Positions 32,448-41,525 of a stretch of 53,496 nucleotides of DNA are shown here, one piece after another. The position numbers and the translations under genes are program-made. A model generated the notes under the pieces. That model had not been told where the DNA came from, made no database searches, and was given only the letters and a program-made list of their open reading frames with translations. This stretch comes from SXPK01 sp041168165 (GTDB taxonomy: Bacteria > Planctomycetota > UBA1135 > UBA2386): NCBI GenBank assembly GCA_041168165.1, contig JBEELK010000166.1, positions 1 to 53,496 on the forward strand, in the 5' to 3' direction. Numbering within the stretch: position 1 is the first letter of the stretch; each line of letters opens with the position of its first letter.

Positions 32448-33512
32448 TCAACAGGCCTGTTCGCCTCGCAGCTTCTCCATCAGCCCGCGGATCTTCGGCG
32501 TCAGGAACCGCCATGCCTGCTCAGGGTCGTTCACGTTGCCTACGTCCCAGGCCAGCACGGTCGTGTGGAAGGGGACTTTGCCGAGGCGCTGACGGACCTC
32601 TGGGTGGAGTCCGACGATGAACTGGAATTCGTCGAGTTGCTCCATCAGCGAGGAGAGCGGCGTCGGCCACGACTGCGACAGGTCGATGCCGACCTGCTTC
32701 GCGAACTCGACGTAGCGAGGGTCGATTTCTTCAGCTGCATCAACGCCTGCGCTGAGATAGGTGCCGCTCTGCGGGAAGGCTTTGCGCGTGAAGTGCTCCG
32801 CGAGTTGGCTGACTCCGTTGTTCTTGTCGCCGACGAACAGGATCTTGAAGACCTTCTCGCCCTTCAACTTGCCGGTGCCGACGAAGATCGTCTCTTCGCA
32901 GATGTTCTTGGCCTGGTGGATGACACGCTCGAGTCGGTTGAACGTCGCCATCAGCGAGAACAGGTCGCTGACGGGGCGGCTTCGGTTCTCGCCTTCCTTG
33001 ACGAGGTCCGCGAACACCTTGTCGAAGTGATGGGCAAACTGGGCTGCGGCGCCGAGGGTTGCCTGGGCCGCTGCAACGTCTCGTGTCTGGAAGCTACGGA
33101 GAGCCTCAGACAGCATGCGCCGCGCGTGCTGGCACATCATCTCGATGTCACGCTGAACGACAGGCGGTGCCTCGGTCGAAAGTTGCGCTGAGGTGCGCGA
33201 GATCGTCGTCGCGTAGTCGCCGATGCGCTCGAGCGCGATGTTCAATCGCAGGACGGACGACACGTAGCGCAAGTGGCCAGCGGAGGGGAGGTGGCGAGCC
33301 ACGAAGGCATGGCACAGCCGGTCCAATTCGCGCGTCTGGCGATTCACGAGGTAGTCGCCGATCACTGTCTCTCCGGCGAGGTCGCGATCCAGCGTCAGCA
33401 CGGCGCGCGCCGCGTTGCCAATGGCGTTCTCGATCGTAGATCCCACGATCGTGATGAGGTCACGGATCCAGGATAGATCCTTCTGGAGTCGCTCTTCGTA
33501 GTGGCTGCTCAA
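32448..33512 (-). CDS. phoU: PhoU fused to an inactive LMW-phosphatase-like domain
   Basis: This 354-residue protein is a fusion. Residues 1-215 are PhoU, the negative regulator of Pst/Pho signalling, with the metal-binding motif ERIGDYA (95-101) and the second helical repeat LERVIHQAKNICEET (194-208). Residues 220-354 resemble a low-molecular-weight protein tyrosine phosphatase/ArsC fold: KILFVGDKNNGVSQLAEHF aligns with ILFVCxGNxCRSxMAE, but Gly228 replaces the nucleophilic Cys and Val234 replaces the Arg. The late Asp-Pro (NDPEQ, 329-330) is retained. The start codon appears to be TTG at 33512, with no better in-frame ATG. The gene lies between pstS and pstC, an unusual place for phoU. The domain is probably a binding module rather than a phosphatase. 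Confidence 0.88.
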   Translation of the reverse strand: MSSHYEERLQKDLSWIRDLITIVGSTIENAIGNAARAVLTLDRDLAGETVIGDYLVNRQTRELDRLCHAFVARHLPSAGHLRYVSSVLRLNIALERIGDYATTISRTSAQLSTEAPPVVQRDIEMMCQHARRMLSEALRSFQTRDVAAAQATLGAAAQFAHHFDKVFADLVKEGENRSRPVSDLFSLMATFNRLERVIHQAKNICEETIFVGTGKLKGEKVFKILFVGDKNNGVSQLAEHFTRKAFPQSGTYLSAGVDAAEEIDPRYVEFAKQVGIDLSQSWPTPLSSLMEQLDEFQFIVGLHPEVRQRLGKVPFHTTVLAWDVGNVNDPEQAWRFLTPKIRGLMEKLRGEQAC

Positions 33513-33561
33513 GAGATGGGTTCCGTGTTGGGATGCTACGGGGCGAGAAACTGCAGACTGT

Positions 33562-34434
33562 TCAGAGCTTGCGCAGCGGTGGGTAGCCGCGCTTCAGGAG
33601 GACCCGCTGACCGTCATCGCTGAGAATCCATTGGAGGTAGTCCGCCGTGGGGCCGCTCGGTTCCCCGATCGTGTACATGAACAGCGGACGCGAGATCGGG
33701 TAACTGCGGTCGAGGACGGAGTCGATCGTCGGCATCACCGGTTGTTCGGTCTTCTCATTTACGACCGGTACCATGCGCACTTCCGCAGTGGCATAGGACA
33801 ATCCGCTGTAGCCGATGCTCGAAGTGACCTTGGAGCAAAGGTCGACGACATCTTTGCTGCCGTTCATGTCGCGGGTGCCCAGTCGGAAGTTGATCTCCTT
33901 TCCGAGCACCGCTTCGCGGAAGTACTCGTAGGTCCCGCTGTTGCTCTGGCGGGAGATCACGACAATTTCGTCGTCGCCGCTCGGCAAAGTGATCCCCATG
34001 TCGCTCCAGCGAGTGACCTTGCCGCCGTCGCTGTAGATGGCTTGCAGCTGCGATCGAGTGATCTGCCGCACGGGATTGTCGCGGTGGACGTAGATGGCAA
34101 TGCCATCCCATCCGACCTGGTGTCTCATCGGTTCGCGCCCAGCCTTCTTTGCTGCCTCGATTTCTCGAGGTTTGAATTCCCGGCTGCAGTTCGCGAGGTC
34201 AACCGTGCCGTTGATGAGTCCGCTGATGCCAACCTGCGAGCCGCCGCCGCCGAGAGACACCGCGACATCGGGTCTCACCTGCCGGTAGGACTCTGCCCAG
34301 GCCAGTGCGACCTCGACCATCGTGTCCGACCCCTTATTCTGGATGGTTGGTCGCTGCGACCGGAAGCACCCTGACGCCAGCAGTAAGGTCAGCGCGAGGC
34401 CGACTCGGCAAAGGGATGGGGTTGGTGGGGCCAT
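33562..34434 (-). CDS. pstS: Phosphate-binding lipoprotein PstS
   Basis: This 290-residue substrate-binding protein captures periplasmic phosphate for PstCA. It begins with a lipoprotein signal (VGLALTLLLASGC) whose Cys23 would be lipidated. The phosphate-site segments are NKGSDTMVEVALAWAESY, GGGGSQVGISGLINGTVDLANCSRE, SRQSNSGTYEYFREAVLG and SSIGYSGLSYA. The length fits the short, roughly 290-residue PstS group. It is the first gene of the pst operon on the minus strand; the 55 bases to the lpxL-like gene end contain no clear Pho box that I can defend. Genes for the PhoB/PhoR two-component pair are not in the window. Confidence 0.93.
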   Translation of the reverse strand: MAPPTPSLCRVGLALTLLLASGCFRSQRPTIQNKGSDTMVEVALAWAESYRQVRPDVAVSLGGGGSQVGISGLINGTVDLANCSREFKPREIEAAKKAGREPMRHQVGWDGIAIYVHRDNPVRQITRSQLQAIYSDGGKVTRWSDMGITLPSGDDEIVVISRQSNSGTYEYFREAVLGKEINFRLGTRDMNGSKDVVDLCSKVTSSIGYSGLSYATAEVRMVPVVNEKTEQPVMPTIDSVLDRSYPISRPLFMYTIGEPSGPTADYLQWILSDDGQRVLLKRGYPPLRKL

Positions 34435-34489
34435 TTACGGGGAACTTCAAACAAGAACGATCACGGCTGAGAGTGAAGCTGACCTGCCC

Positions 34490-35512
34490 TCAGCATGAAG
34501 AAGTGGTGAAGATGTGCTGGGGCGGCAGCCCGTCCGGGCCCACCTTCTCCCCAGGCGGCCGGTGCTTGAACCGCCGTCCCTGCCAGAACCACTGCTCTTG
34601 GTGCTCTGCAACCGACTTGCCCAGTGCGAGGTTGACGCGCGCCAGGATCCGCTGCACGTCGGCCTCTCGGTCTCCGGCAGATTCTGCGGGGATGACGTCC
34701 CAGACCCGCATCGCGAACCGGAACTTGCCCGTTCGCATCGCCGTGACGACCGCAATTGGGGCGCCCGACGAGAGGCTCAGCAAGGCTGGAGTCGCGACCG
34801 TGGCGGCAGCCGTTCCCAGGAAGGGCGGGTAGGCGTCGCCGCGGCGGCCGGACGAGTCGCAGAGGAGCCCGATGGACTCCTTGCGCTGCAGCGCGCGGCG
34901 CAGCGTGCCGACCACGTTTTGCTTCGCAACGACGACCTGTCCCGAGCCCGTGCGAAGGTCCGAAATCACACGGTCGACGCCAGGGATCGGGCTCGGCCGG
35001 AAGACAGACGTGATCGGGATGCCCCAGAGCGCGCACACATAGCCAGCTACGTCCCACACGCCGATGTGCGCGGTCGCCCAGACGATGCCTTTGCCCTCTT
35101 TGTAGAGGTCGAGCATGGGTTCGAACTCGCGGCAATCGACGATGTCGCGAAGGGTCTCCTTCGTGATGCGATGAAGGCGGCAGCTGTCGACCGCGAGCCA
35201 CGTCAGATGCCGCGCGACCTTGAGGAGATGCCAGCGTGGTCGCACAGGGCCGAGCCCGCCCTCGCGGTAGACGATGCGCACGTTACGCCAGTAGCCGCGC
35301 ACTCGCTTGCCAGAGCGATCCTGCAGCGACCACATCAGCGCGATCGGGACGGCGAGCAGGTCTGCGAGCCCATAGGCCAAGAACGTGGGCATGTGCCCGA
35401 ACGCCCAAGTCGTCGCGCGCAGTGCGCCTGCGATGACGCGGTGCCACAGCGACGTGCGCTTCGTTCGCGCGTCTTCGCGCGGGTCGTCGGTCTCGGTCTC
35501 AGCGCCGTTCAT
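34490..35512 (-). CDS. LpxL/HtrB-like lysophospholipid acyltransferase
   Basis: This 340-residue protein resembles lipid A lauroyl/myristoyl acyltransferases. The catalytic HxxxxD motif is TAHIGVWD (His149, Asp154), followed by SVFRPSPIPGVDRVI, NVVGTLRRALQRKESIGLLCDSSGRRGD and FLGTAAATVATPALLSLSSGAPI, all in the family order. A hydrophobic segment near residues 42-62 could anchor it to the inner membrane. The frame is open far upstream, but that part encodes the MFS protein in another frame, and the ATG at 35512 overlaps the MFS stop by 4 bases (ATGA). The acceptor could be lipid A or another lipid. The C-terminus is unusual, ending FTTSSC. Confidence 0.82.
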   Translation of the reverse strand: MNGAETETDDPREDARTKRTSLWHRVIAGALRATTWAFGHMPTFLAYGLADLLAVPIALMWSLQDRSGKRVRGYWRNVRIVYREGGLGPVRPRWHLLKVARHLTWLAVDSCRLHRITKETLRDIVDCREFEPMLDLYKEGKGIVWATAHIGVWDVAGYVCALWGIPITSVFRPSPIPGVDRVISDLRTGSGQVVVAKQNVVGTLRRALQRKESIGLLCDSSGRRGDAYPPFLGTAAATVATPALLSLSSGAPIAVVTAMRTGKFRFAMRVWDVIPAESAGDREADVQRILARVNLALGKSVAEHQEQWFWQGRRFKHRPPGEKVGPDGLPPQHIFTTSSC

Positions 35513-36795
35513 TCGGGGCGAAGAGCATCGCCGTTCTGCGGCAGTCGGACCAGAGCCAACAGGCAGAGTCCGAGGACCAGCGGACCCGCCTGCGACAGCA
35601 TCGCGGGCTTGCTGCCGTATGCGTCCGCGACGCTTGCGTAGACCGTGCTGCCGATGACCGACAGCTTGACCGTGATGCCGTAAAGACCGAAGTGCTCGCC
35701 GATGCGATCCGGCGGCGACAGCAGGACCACGACTTTGCGGCCGGCGGTCCAGATGCCAGAGAGTCCCAGCGCGCCGAGCACTCCGAGCGAGAGCATGTAG
35801 CCAATCGGAGATGAGCCGCCAAACCACGCGCCGCCGCAGAGCGCCAACAGCAGCGCCACCGCCGAGACTCGCATGACGAGCAGTGGGCGTCGGTCCGTGA
35901 ACGCTCCAAGGCCGATCCCGAACAGCAGCGCGCAGCCGTTGAGGCAAAGCCCACAGATCGCGATGTACTCCTGCAGGCCGGATTCGCCGTCGTAGCGCAA
36001 TTCGAACATCGAGAAGCCGCCAGCCTGCGCAGCGCCCAGGAACACGTTCTTGGTGAAGGACGCGAAGAACATCACCGCGGTGTTCAGCACGTCGACGAGG
36101 CAGAAGTTGGCGAGCAAGAAAAAGAACATCGGCCTGTGCTTGGGCAGGTCGCGCAGCGTGGTGCGCAGGCTCTGCATCGCGTCGCCGATCGCGCTCGCGC
36201 CGATTGCGGTGGGCAGAGGTCGCCGGTCGCGCACGAAGGCCATGCACGGCAACGCGAACACGAAGAACATCGCGGCGGCCAACTGGAACTGCTGCGGACC
36301 TTGCTCCATCGGAAGCAGCGTGACGAGCACGAGGATCGTGCCGAGGTAGCCGATGCCGACGCCGATGCCGCTCCAGAAGCCTGCGCGTTGCGGCGGCGCA
36401 ACGGAAGTCAGGAGCGAGTTGTAGAACAGCAGGCCGAGGTTGTAGGCAATGTTGGCGACGAAGAAGCAGGCGAGGATCGCCGGTTCTTGATCGAACGTGC
36501 CGAGTCCAGCCATGGCGCCGATGCACACGAGCGTCGCGAGCGACAGGTAGAGCCCCGTTCGCGCTGTGCGGTCGACGATCGCGCCACAGATCGGGACGAG
36601 CAGCGCGGCCAAGGTCAGTGACGCGGTTTGCGTCATGCCGAGGCTCGTCAATGCGCCAAACCGCGACTCGAAGAAGGGCGTGAACAAGAATGTGACCGTC
36701 GCGGCGTACACCGTGTTCGCGAGGTCGTAGAGGGCCCAGGCGATGGCGTGCCATCGGCTCGGTCGCGCGCGTTCTTCGGCTTGCAGACGTTCCAT
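35509..36795 (-). CDS. MFS transporter of the UMF1/Atg22-like type
   Basis: From ATG at 36795 the product is 428 residues with about 12 hydrophobic helices. The N-terminus WHAIAWALYDLANTVYAATV is characteristic of UMF1/Atg22-like MFS proteins (AWALYDxANSxYA). The cytoplasmic loop is LPTAIGASAIGDAMQSLRTTLRDLPKHRPMF, and a late block reads GLSGIWTAGRKVVVLLSPPDRIGEHFGLYGIT, also typical. The substrate of bacterial members is not well known. The stop overlaps the acyltransferase start, so the two are co-translated; a role in lipid or envelope transport is possible but not shown. The gene is divergent from the Gfo/Idh gene, with a 68-base spacer. Confidence 0.85.
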   Translation of the reverse strand: MERLQAEERARPSRWHAIAWALYDLANTVYAATVTFLFTPFFESRFGALTSLGMTQTASLTLAALLVPICGAIVDRTARTGLYLSLATLVCIGAMAGLGTFDQEPAILACFFVANIAYNLGLLFYNSLLTSVAPPQRAGFWSGIGVGIGYLGTILVLVTLLPMEQGPQQFQLAAAMFFVFALPCMAFVRDRRPLPTAIGASAIGDAMQSLRTTLRDLPKHRPMFFFLLANFCLVDVLNTAVMFFASFTKNVFLGAAQAGGFSMFELRYDGESGLQEYIAICGLCLNGCALLFGIGLGAFTDRRPLLVMRVSAVALLLALCGGAWFGGSSPIGYMLSLGVLGALGLSGIWTAGRKVVVLLSPPDRIGEHFGLYGITVKLSVIGSTVYASVADAYGSKPAMLSQAGPLVLGLCLLALVRLPQNGDALRPE

Positions 36796-36863
36796 CGCGG
36801 CGCAACGTAGACGCAGAGCCGCAGCATTGGCCAGCATCGCCTTTGCCTTGCTATGGTGGGGCG

Positions 36864-38285
36864 ATGGCGCGCATCGATACGGCGACTCCAACGCGTAGGT
36901 CCTTCTTGCTGTCGTCGCTCGCGGCGCTGGGAGCCAGCGCGTGCTCGACCGCAGCAAGTCGCGGTCGCATCTTCGGCGCCAACGAGCGAGTGCGATTGGG
37001 CTTCGTCGGCCTCAACGGCCGAGGGTCGGAGTTGCTCGCGATGTTCCGTTCGTGCAAGCACGCGAGCATCGATGCGGTGTGCGACGTGGATTCCGCCGTG
37101 CTCGATCGCGTCGCGACAGCCTGTGGCAAGCTGGGTGAGGCTCCGCGCCGATTCGCGGATGCCGCGGCGATGATGGAGAGCGGCGCGGTCGACGCGGTCG
37201 TGATCGCGTCGCCAAACCACTGGCACACGTTGCACGGCGTGATGGCGATGGAGCGCGGCCTCGACGTCTATGTCGAGAAGCCCGTGAGCCACGACGTGTG
37301 GGAAGGCGCGCAACTCGTCGCCGCGGCCCAGCGTCACCGCCGCGTCGCCGCATGCGGAACGCAGTGCCGCAGCCACCGCGGAGTTCAGGATGCAATCGCC
37401 TTCGCGCAGAGCGGCCAACTCGGCGCGATCCGGCTCGCGCGCGGCCTGTGCTACAAGCGTCGCAAGAGCATTGGCAAGGCGAATGGCGCGCAGCGCCCGC
37501 CTGCTTCCGTCGACTACGACCGGTGGCTCGGGCCCGCGCCGATGCAGGACGTTCGTCGATTGCAGTTCCACTACGACTGGCACTGGCAGCGCGACTTTGG
37601 CAACGGCGATCTCGGCAACCAAGGCGTGCACCAGATGGACCTCTGCCGCATGGCCGTCGGGCTCGACGCGCTGCCCAACCGCGTGATGTCGATCGGCGGC
37701 AGGCTCGGCTACGACGACGACGGCGACACGCCGAACACGCAGCTGGTCCTGTGCGAGAGCGATCGCGCCCCGATCCTGTTCGAGGTGCGCGGGTTGCCGT
37801 CGCGTTCTGGCTCTGAGGAAATGGACGCGTTCTTGGGCGCGCGCATCGGACTCGTGCTGCATTGCGAACGTGGGGACGTGGTGATCACGAGCTACTACGG
37901 CGGCTACGCGCAGGACGAAGGCAAGCAGCGCATTGCCGCGTTCGAAGGCCGCGGCGACCACTGCGCCAACTTCATCGAAGCGGTTCGGCATGCGGATTCC
38001 GCGATGCTCGCGGCCGACGTGCGGCAGGGTCATCTCAGCGCCGCGCTGTGCCACCTCGGCGAGGCGTCGCTGCGCGCGGGCAAGGCGCATTCGCTCGCTT
38101 CGAGCGAGCCGATGCTCGCGCTCGAGTGGGAACGAATGGCTGCGCACTTGCGCGACAATGGCGTGCCGTCGGATGCGGCGGTGCAGGTTGGCGCTGCGCT
38201 GCTGCCAACCGCGGACGCGAGCCGCCATCCGCGACGCGACTATCGCGCGGGCTATGAACTGCTGGATGGGGGCGTTACGCGATGA
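36864..38285 (+). CDS. Tat-exported Gfo/Idh/MocA family oxidoreductase
   Basis: This 473-residue protein has a twin-arginine signal (TPTRRSFLLSSLAALGASAC) and should act outside the cytoplasm, probably folded with its cofactor. The NAD(P) site is VRLGFVGLNGRGS (43-55). The conserved EKP is at 138-140 (VYVEKPVSHD), and the C-terminal half carries NQGVHQMDLCRMA with the catalytic His-x2-Asp. Such Tat-targeted members are very common in Planctomycetes and may process sugars. The end overlaps the next gene by 4 bases (ATGA), so it is translationally coupled to a PVC-type cytochrome protein. The sugar substrate is unknown. Confidence 0.9.
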   Translation: MARIDTATPTRRSFLLSSLAALGASACSTAASRGRIFGANERVRLGFVGLNGRGSELLAMFRSCKHASIDAVCDVDSAVLDRVATACGKLGEAPRRFADAAAMMESGAVDAVVIASPNHWHTLHGVMAMERGLDVYVEKPVSHDVWEGAQLVAAAQRHRRVAACGTQCRSHRGVQDAIAFAQSGQLGAIRLARGLCYKRRKSIGKANGAQRPPASVDYDRWLGPAPMQDVRRLQFHYDWHWQRDFGNGDLGNQGVHQMDLCRMAVGLDALPNRVMSIGGRLGYDDDGDTPNTQLVLCESDRAPILFEVRGLPSRSGSEEMDAFLGARIGLVLHCERGDVVITSYYGGYAQDEGKQRIAAFEGRGDHCANFIEAVRHADSAMLAADVRQGHLSAALCHLGEASLRAGKAHSLASSEPMLALEWERMAAHLRDNGVPSDAAVQVGAALLPTADASRHPRRDYRAGYELLDGGVTR

Positions 38286-40822
38286 CGCTGCTTCGGGTTC
38301 TTCTGTTGCTCGTGGCTCCGTTGCTCGCCGCGTCGATGCGCGCGCAGCAAGGAGACCGCGCCGCAGAAGACCGCGCCGTGCTGCCCGCAGGCACGCCAGT
38401 GCCGGATGCGCGCGTGCTGTCGATCGATGAGTCGACCGCTGCGTTGCGTCTGCAGGCTGGGTTCGAGGTGCAACTCGTGGCGAGCGAACCGCTGATCGAA
38501 GACCCGGTGCAGGCCGTGTTCGACGCAGCGGGTCGCATGTGGGTCGTCGAGATGCGCTCCTACATGCGCGATGTCGATGGCACGGACGAACTGCGCGCCG
38601 ACGGTCGCATTCGCGTGTTGTTAGATCGCGATGGCGACGGACGCATGGATGAAGCGAAGACGTTCCTCGATGGCCTCGTGTTGCCGCGCAGCGTGCTGCC
38701 GTTGCAAGGCGGCGCGCTCGTGATCGCGCCGCCGCAGATTCTCTGGGTCGAGGATCGCGATGGCGATCTCGTCGCGGATCGATCGATCCCGGTCTGCGAT
38801 GGGCTCGACAGCGGGCTCGCCAATCCGGAGCACAGCGGCAACGGGTTGTTGTGGAGCTTCGACAATCGCATTCACCTCGCGGATGACGCGCGCGTTCTTG
38901 CGTGGCGACGCAGCGAGGCAGGCGTCACGTTCGACGTCGAGCGCACTGCGCTTGCTGGGCAATGGGGCATCGCGCACGACGACCGCGGGCGGCTCTACTT
39001 CAACTACAACGAGGATTGGCTGCGCTGCGATCTCGTGCCGCGCCGCTATGCCGCGCGCAAGGATCCCGTGCGCATGGGCCAGGGCATGAACTTCAAGCTC
39101 GCGCCCGATCCTCGCGTGTTTCCGGCTCATCCGACGCCTGGCGTCAATCGAGGCGGCCGCGAGGGCATGCTGCGCGACGGTTGGCTGCAGCGGCACACCG
39201 CAGTCTGCGCGCCGTTAGTCTACCGCGGCGATGCGCTGCTCGGGTGCGATGGCGACGTGTTTGTGTGCGAGCCCGCGGGCAATCTCGTGCGTCGATTCCG
39301 GTTGCGCGATGTCGACGGCGAGATGCATGCCGTCAACTGCTACGACGGCGCGGAGTTCTTGGCCGCCGCGGACGAACGCTTCCGGCCGGTCAACCTGACG
39401 CAAGGTCCCGATGGCGCGCTGTATGTCGTCGACATGCGACGCGGCGTGATCCAGCACAAGAACTTCGTCACGACGTTCCTGCGGCAACAGATCCAAGAGC
39501 GCAAGCTAGAGCAGCCGATCGGCAAGGGCCGCATCTGGCGCATCGCATCGAAGGGCGCGAGCGCGCGCGTCGATGCGCCGCTCGAGGCTGCGACCACGAC
39601 GCATCTCGTCGCCGCGTTGTCGGAGCGCGACGGCGCGCGTCGCGACCTCGCGCAACAGTTGCTGGTGCAGCGGCAAGATCGATCCGCGATCGATGCGCTG
39701 CGCGCGTTGGTGCGCCAACGGCAGGCGCCGTCGGCCCTGCACGCGATCGGCGTGCTCGATGGATTGTCGGCGCTCACTTCGGATGACCTTCGCATCGCGC
39801 TGCATGCAGACGACGCAGGCTTGCTCGCGTTCGCTCTGCGCTACTGCGCGTCTCCGATGTCGGATGGCGATCGCGTGCTCTTTGCCCACGGCGAGCGCAT
39901 GGCAGCAAGCGCGCCGCGTTCGGTGCGTTGGCAGTTGGCGCTGACGTTGGGCGACGTCGCGGGCAAGGGACAAGAACGCGCGGAGATCCTGCTCGCCGAG
40001 CTCGCGGCCTCCGCGGGCGGCGATGCGATGCTGGTCGCGCAAGTCGCCGCGAGCGCGCGCGGTCGCGAGCCAGACATCCTGCGGCGCGTCTTCAAGACGG
40101 CGCGCGCTGGCGCGGCAAAGGGCGTCTTCGCGTTGTCGCGGCAGGTAGCAGCCTCGCAGGACGTGGTCGCGCAGCAGTCTCTTCTCGACGTGGTGGCCGC
40201 AGCGATGTCCCCGGAACTGCAGCGTGAAGCGCTTGCTGGCTTCTGCGCGGACATCCCCGCGGATCCGGAGAAGGCTCGCGGACGATTTGTCTTCGCAGCG
40301 ACTCCGCCGGCGCTTGCGGCGATGCAGCGCACCGGGCGCAAGGAGATCGTGCCGCTGGTGCAACGCATTCTCGCCAGCGTCGAGATCCGCGCCGTTGCGC
40401 CCGCAGTTGCGTTGTCGCTGGACGAGGATTTGAGCGATGCCGAACGCGCGCGCGTCGCCGCGGGATCGCGCGTCTACGGGGCTTACTGTGCCGCGTGCCA
40501 TCAGTCGGATGGGCAAGGCCTAGCGGGCCTAGCGCCACCGCTCGCGGGCTCGGAGTGGGTTTCTGGCGATGGCGAGATGCTGGTCAAGATCGCGTTGCAC
40601 GGCCTGCGCGGTCCGTTGCGGGCCGCCGGCGTCGCGTTCGAGGGCGAGATGACTCCGCAGTCGCACCTCAGCGATCCCGACCTCGCCGCTGCGTTGAGCT
40701 ACGTGCGCAGGAAGTTCGCTCCGCGTGCTTCCTGCATCTCCGTGGAGGATGTCGCGCGGCTGCGCAAGCAACACGAGGGACGGACCGTTCCGTGGCCCGC
40801 GGCCGAGTTGCAGCCTCGATGA
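38282..40822 (+). CDS. PVC-type heme-binding dehydrogenase-like protein with cytochrome c
   Basis: This 846-residue exported protein starts with a signal peptide (LLRVLLLLVAPLLAASMRAQ). Residues about 50-420 form the beta-propeller typical of PVC membrane-bound dehydrogenase domains: VEMRSYMRDVDGTDEL, RVLLDRDGDGRMDEAKTF, IAPPQILWVEDRDGD and TQGPDGALYVVDM. A HEAT-like helical region follows (about 440-720). The C-terminus is a cytochrome c domain with CAACH at 736-740 (YGAYCAACHQSDGQG) and a probable axial Met later (FEGEMTPQSHLSDPDLAAALSYVR). It overlaps the Gfo/Idh gene and probably accepts or passes on electrons for sugar oxidation in the periplasm. This functional link is inference. Confidence 0.88.
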   Translation: MTLLRVLLLLVAPLLAASMRAQQGDRAAEDRAVLPAGTPVPDARVLSIDESTAALRLQAGFEVQLVASEPLIEDPVQAVFDAAGRMWVVEMRSYMRDVDGTDELRADGRIRVLLDRDGDGRMDEAKTFLDGLVLPRSVLPLQGGALVIAPPQILWVEDRDGDLVADRSIPVCDGLDSGLANPEHSGNGLLWSFDNRIHLADDARVLAWRRSEAGVTFDVERTALAGQWGIAHDDRGRLYFNYNEDWLRCDLVPRRYAARKDPVRMGQGMNFKLAPDPRVFPAHPTPGVNRGGREGMLRDGWLQRHTAVCAPLVYRGDALLGCDGDVFVCEPAGNLVRRFRLRDVDGEMHAVNCYDGAEFLAAADERFRPVNLTQGPDGALYVVDMRRGVIQHKNFVTTFLRQQIQERKLEQPIGKGRIWRIASKGASARVDAPLEAATTTHLVAALSERDGARRDLAQQLLVQRQDRSAIDALRALVRQRQAPSALHAIGVLDGLSALTSDDLRIALHADDAGLLAFALRYCASPMSDGDRVLFAHGERMAASAPRSVRWQLALTLGDVAGKGQERAEILLAELAASAGGDAMLVAQVAASARGREPDILRRVFKTARAGAAKGVFALSRQVAASQDVVAQQSLLDVVAAAMSPELQREALAGFCADIPADPEKARGRFVFAATPPALAAMQRTGRKEIVPLVQRILASVEIRAVAPAVALSLDEDLSDAERARVAAGSRVYGAYCAACHQSDGQGLAGLAPPLAGSEWVSGDGEMLVKIALHGLRGPLRAAGVAFEGEMTPQSHLSDPDLAAALSYVRRKFAPRASCISVEDVARLRKQHEGRTVPWPAAELQPR

Positions 40823-40889
40823 GCTGCGTCGGCGCCGCCGCCCGGGCGGGGCTGTGGACAGCCTTGCGCGTTGCTGCCATCGTGGCGCC

Positions 40890-41525
40890 GTGACCTCCTC
40901 TGTCGAACCCTCGCGCCTGCACGTCACGTGCTCCCTGATGTCGGGCACGCCTTCGGGCTGGGTCGCTGCCGCCATGGATTGCCTGCCTGCGTTGCTCGTG
41001 GAGCAAGCGCACTTGGAGAAGAAGGCTGCTGCTGCGGCGATGCGCTTTTTGTTCAGCACGAAGAAGGATGCGTGGATCCAACGCGCGCTGTCGTGCCTTG
41101 TGCGCGAGGAGTTGGTGCACTTCGAACGCACGCTGCGCCTGTTGGAGCAGCGCGGCATCGAGTTCTCGACCCAGCCGCCGAGTCGCTATGCCGACCGCCT
41201 GAAGTCGGTGGTCGCCTCGACGATGCCCGAACGGCTCGTGGACGAGTTGATCGTCTCGTCGCTGATCGAAGCTCGGTCGCACGAGCGCATGGAAGCGCTG
41301 GGCCACGGGCTCGTGGACCGCGATCCCGAGGCGAGCGCGTTCTACCTCGATCTCGTCGAGGCCGAAGGCCGGCATCGCACGGTCTACCTCGACATCGCGG
41401 CTGCGTGCTCGGATGCCGGCATGGTGTTGCAGCGCTTTGGCAGGATCGCGCAGAAGGAACGCGAAGCAATCGAGATGGCAGACGACGAGATTCGTCTGCA
41501 CTCCGGCCATGGCGGCTATGCCTGA
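40890..41525 (+). CDS. MiaE-like tRNA-(ms2io6A) hydroxylase
   Basis: This 211-residue protein resembles MiaE, the diiron enzyme that hydroxylates ms2i6A37 in tRNA. Predicted iron ligands are present: Glu43 in AHLEKKAA, the ExxH Glu74/His77 in REELVHFE, Glu127 in IEARSHERM and the ExxH Glu159/His162 in EAEGRH. Other blocks are TPSGWVAAAMDCLPALLVEQ and RGIEFSTQPPSRYADRL, which align with the Pseudomonas protein from memory. The chosen GTG at 40890 gives the N-terminal length of the family; an ATG at 40938 would cut the first 16 residues. The stop overlaps the next gene by 8 bases. Confidence 0.82.
   Translation: MTSSVEPSRLHVTCSLMSGTPSGWVAAAMDCLPALLVEQAHLEKKAAAAAMRFLFSTKKDAWIQRALSCLVREELVHFERTLRLLEQRGIEFSTQPPSRYADRLKSVVASTMPERLVDELIVSSLIEARSHERMEALGHGLVDRDPEASAFYLDLVEAEGRHRTVYLDIAAACSDAGMVLQRFGRIAQKEREAIEMADDEIRLHSGHGGYA

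Noticed and set aside
34435..34489. Pho box upstream of pstS
   Set aside because: TCAGC occurs twice with a 12-base period, but it does not match the 11-base direct-repeat Pho box well enough to claim.
34490..36805. A fusion of the acyltransferase to an upstream domain
   Set aside because: The upstream part overlaps the MFS gene in another frame and reads as Arg-rich shadow; the ATGA overlap at 35509-35512 explains the junction.
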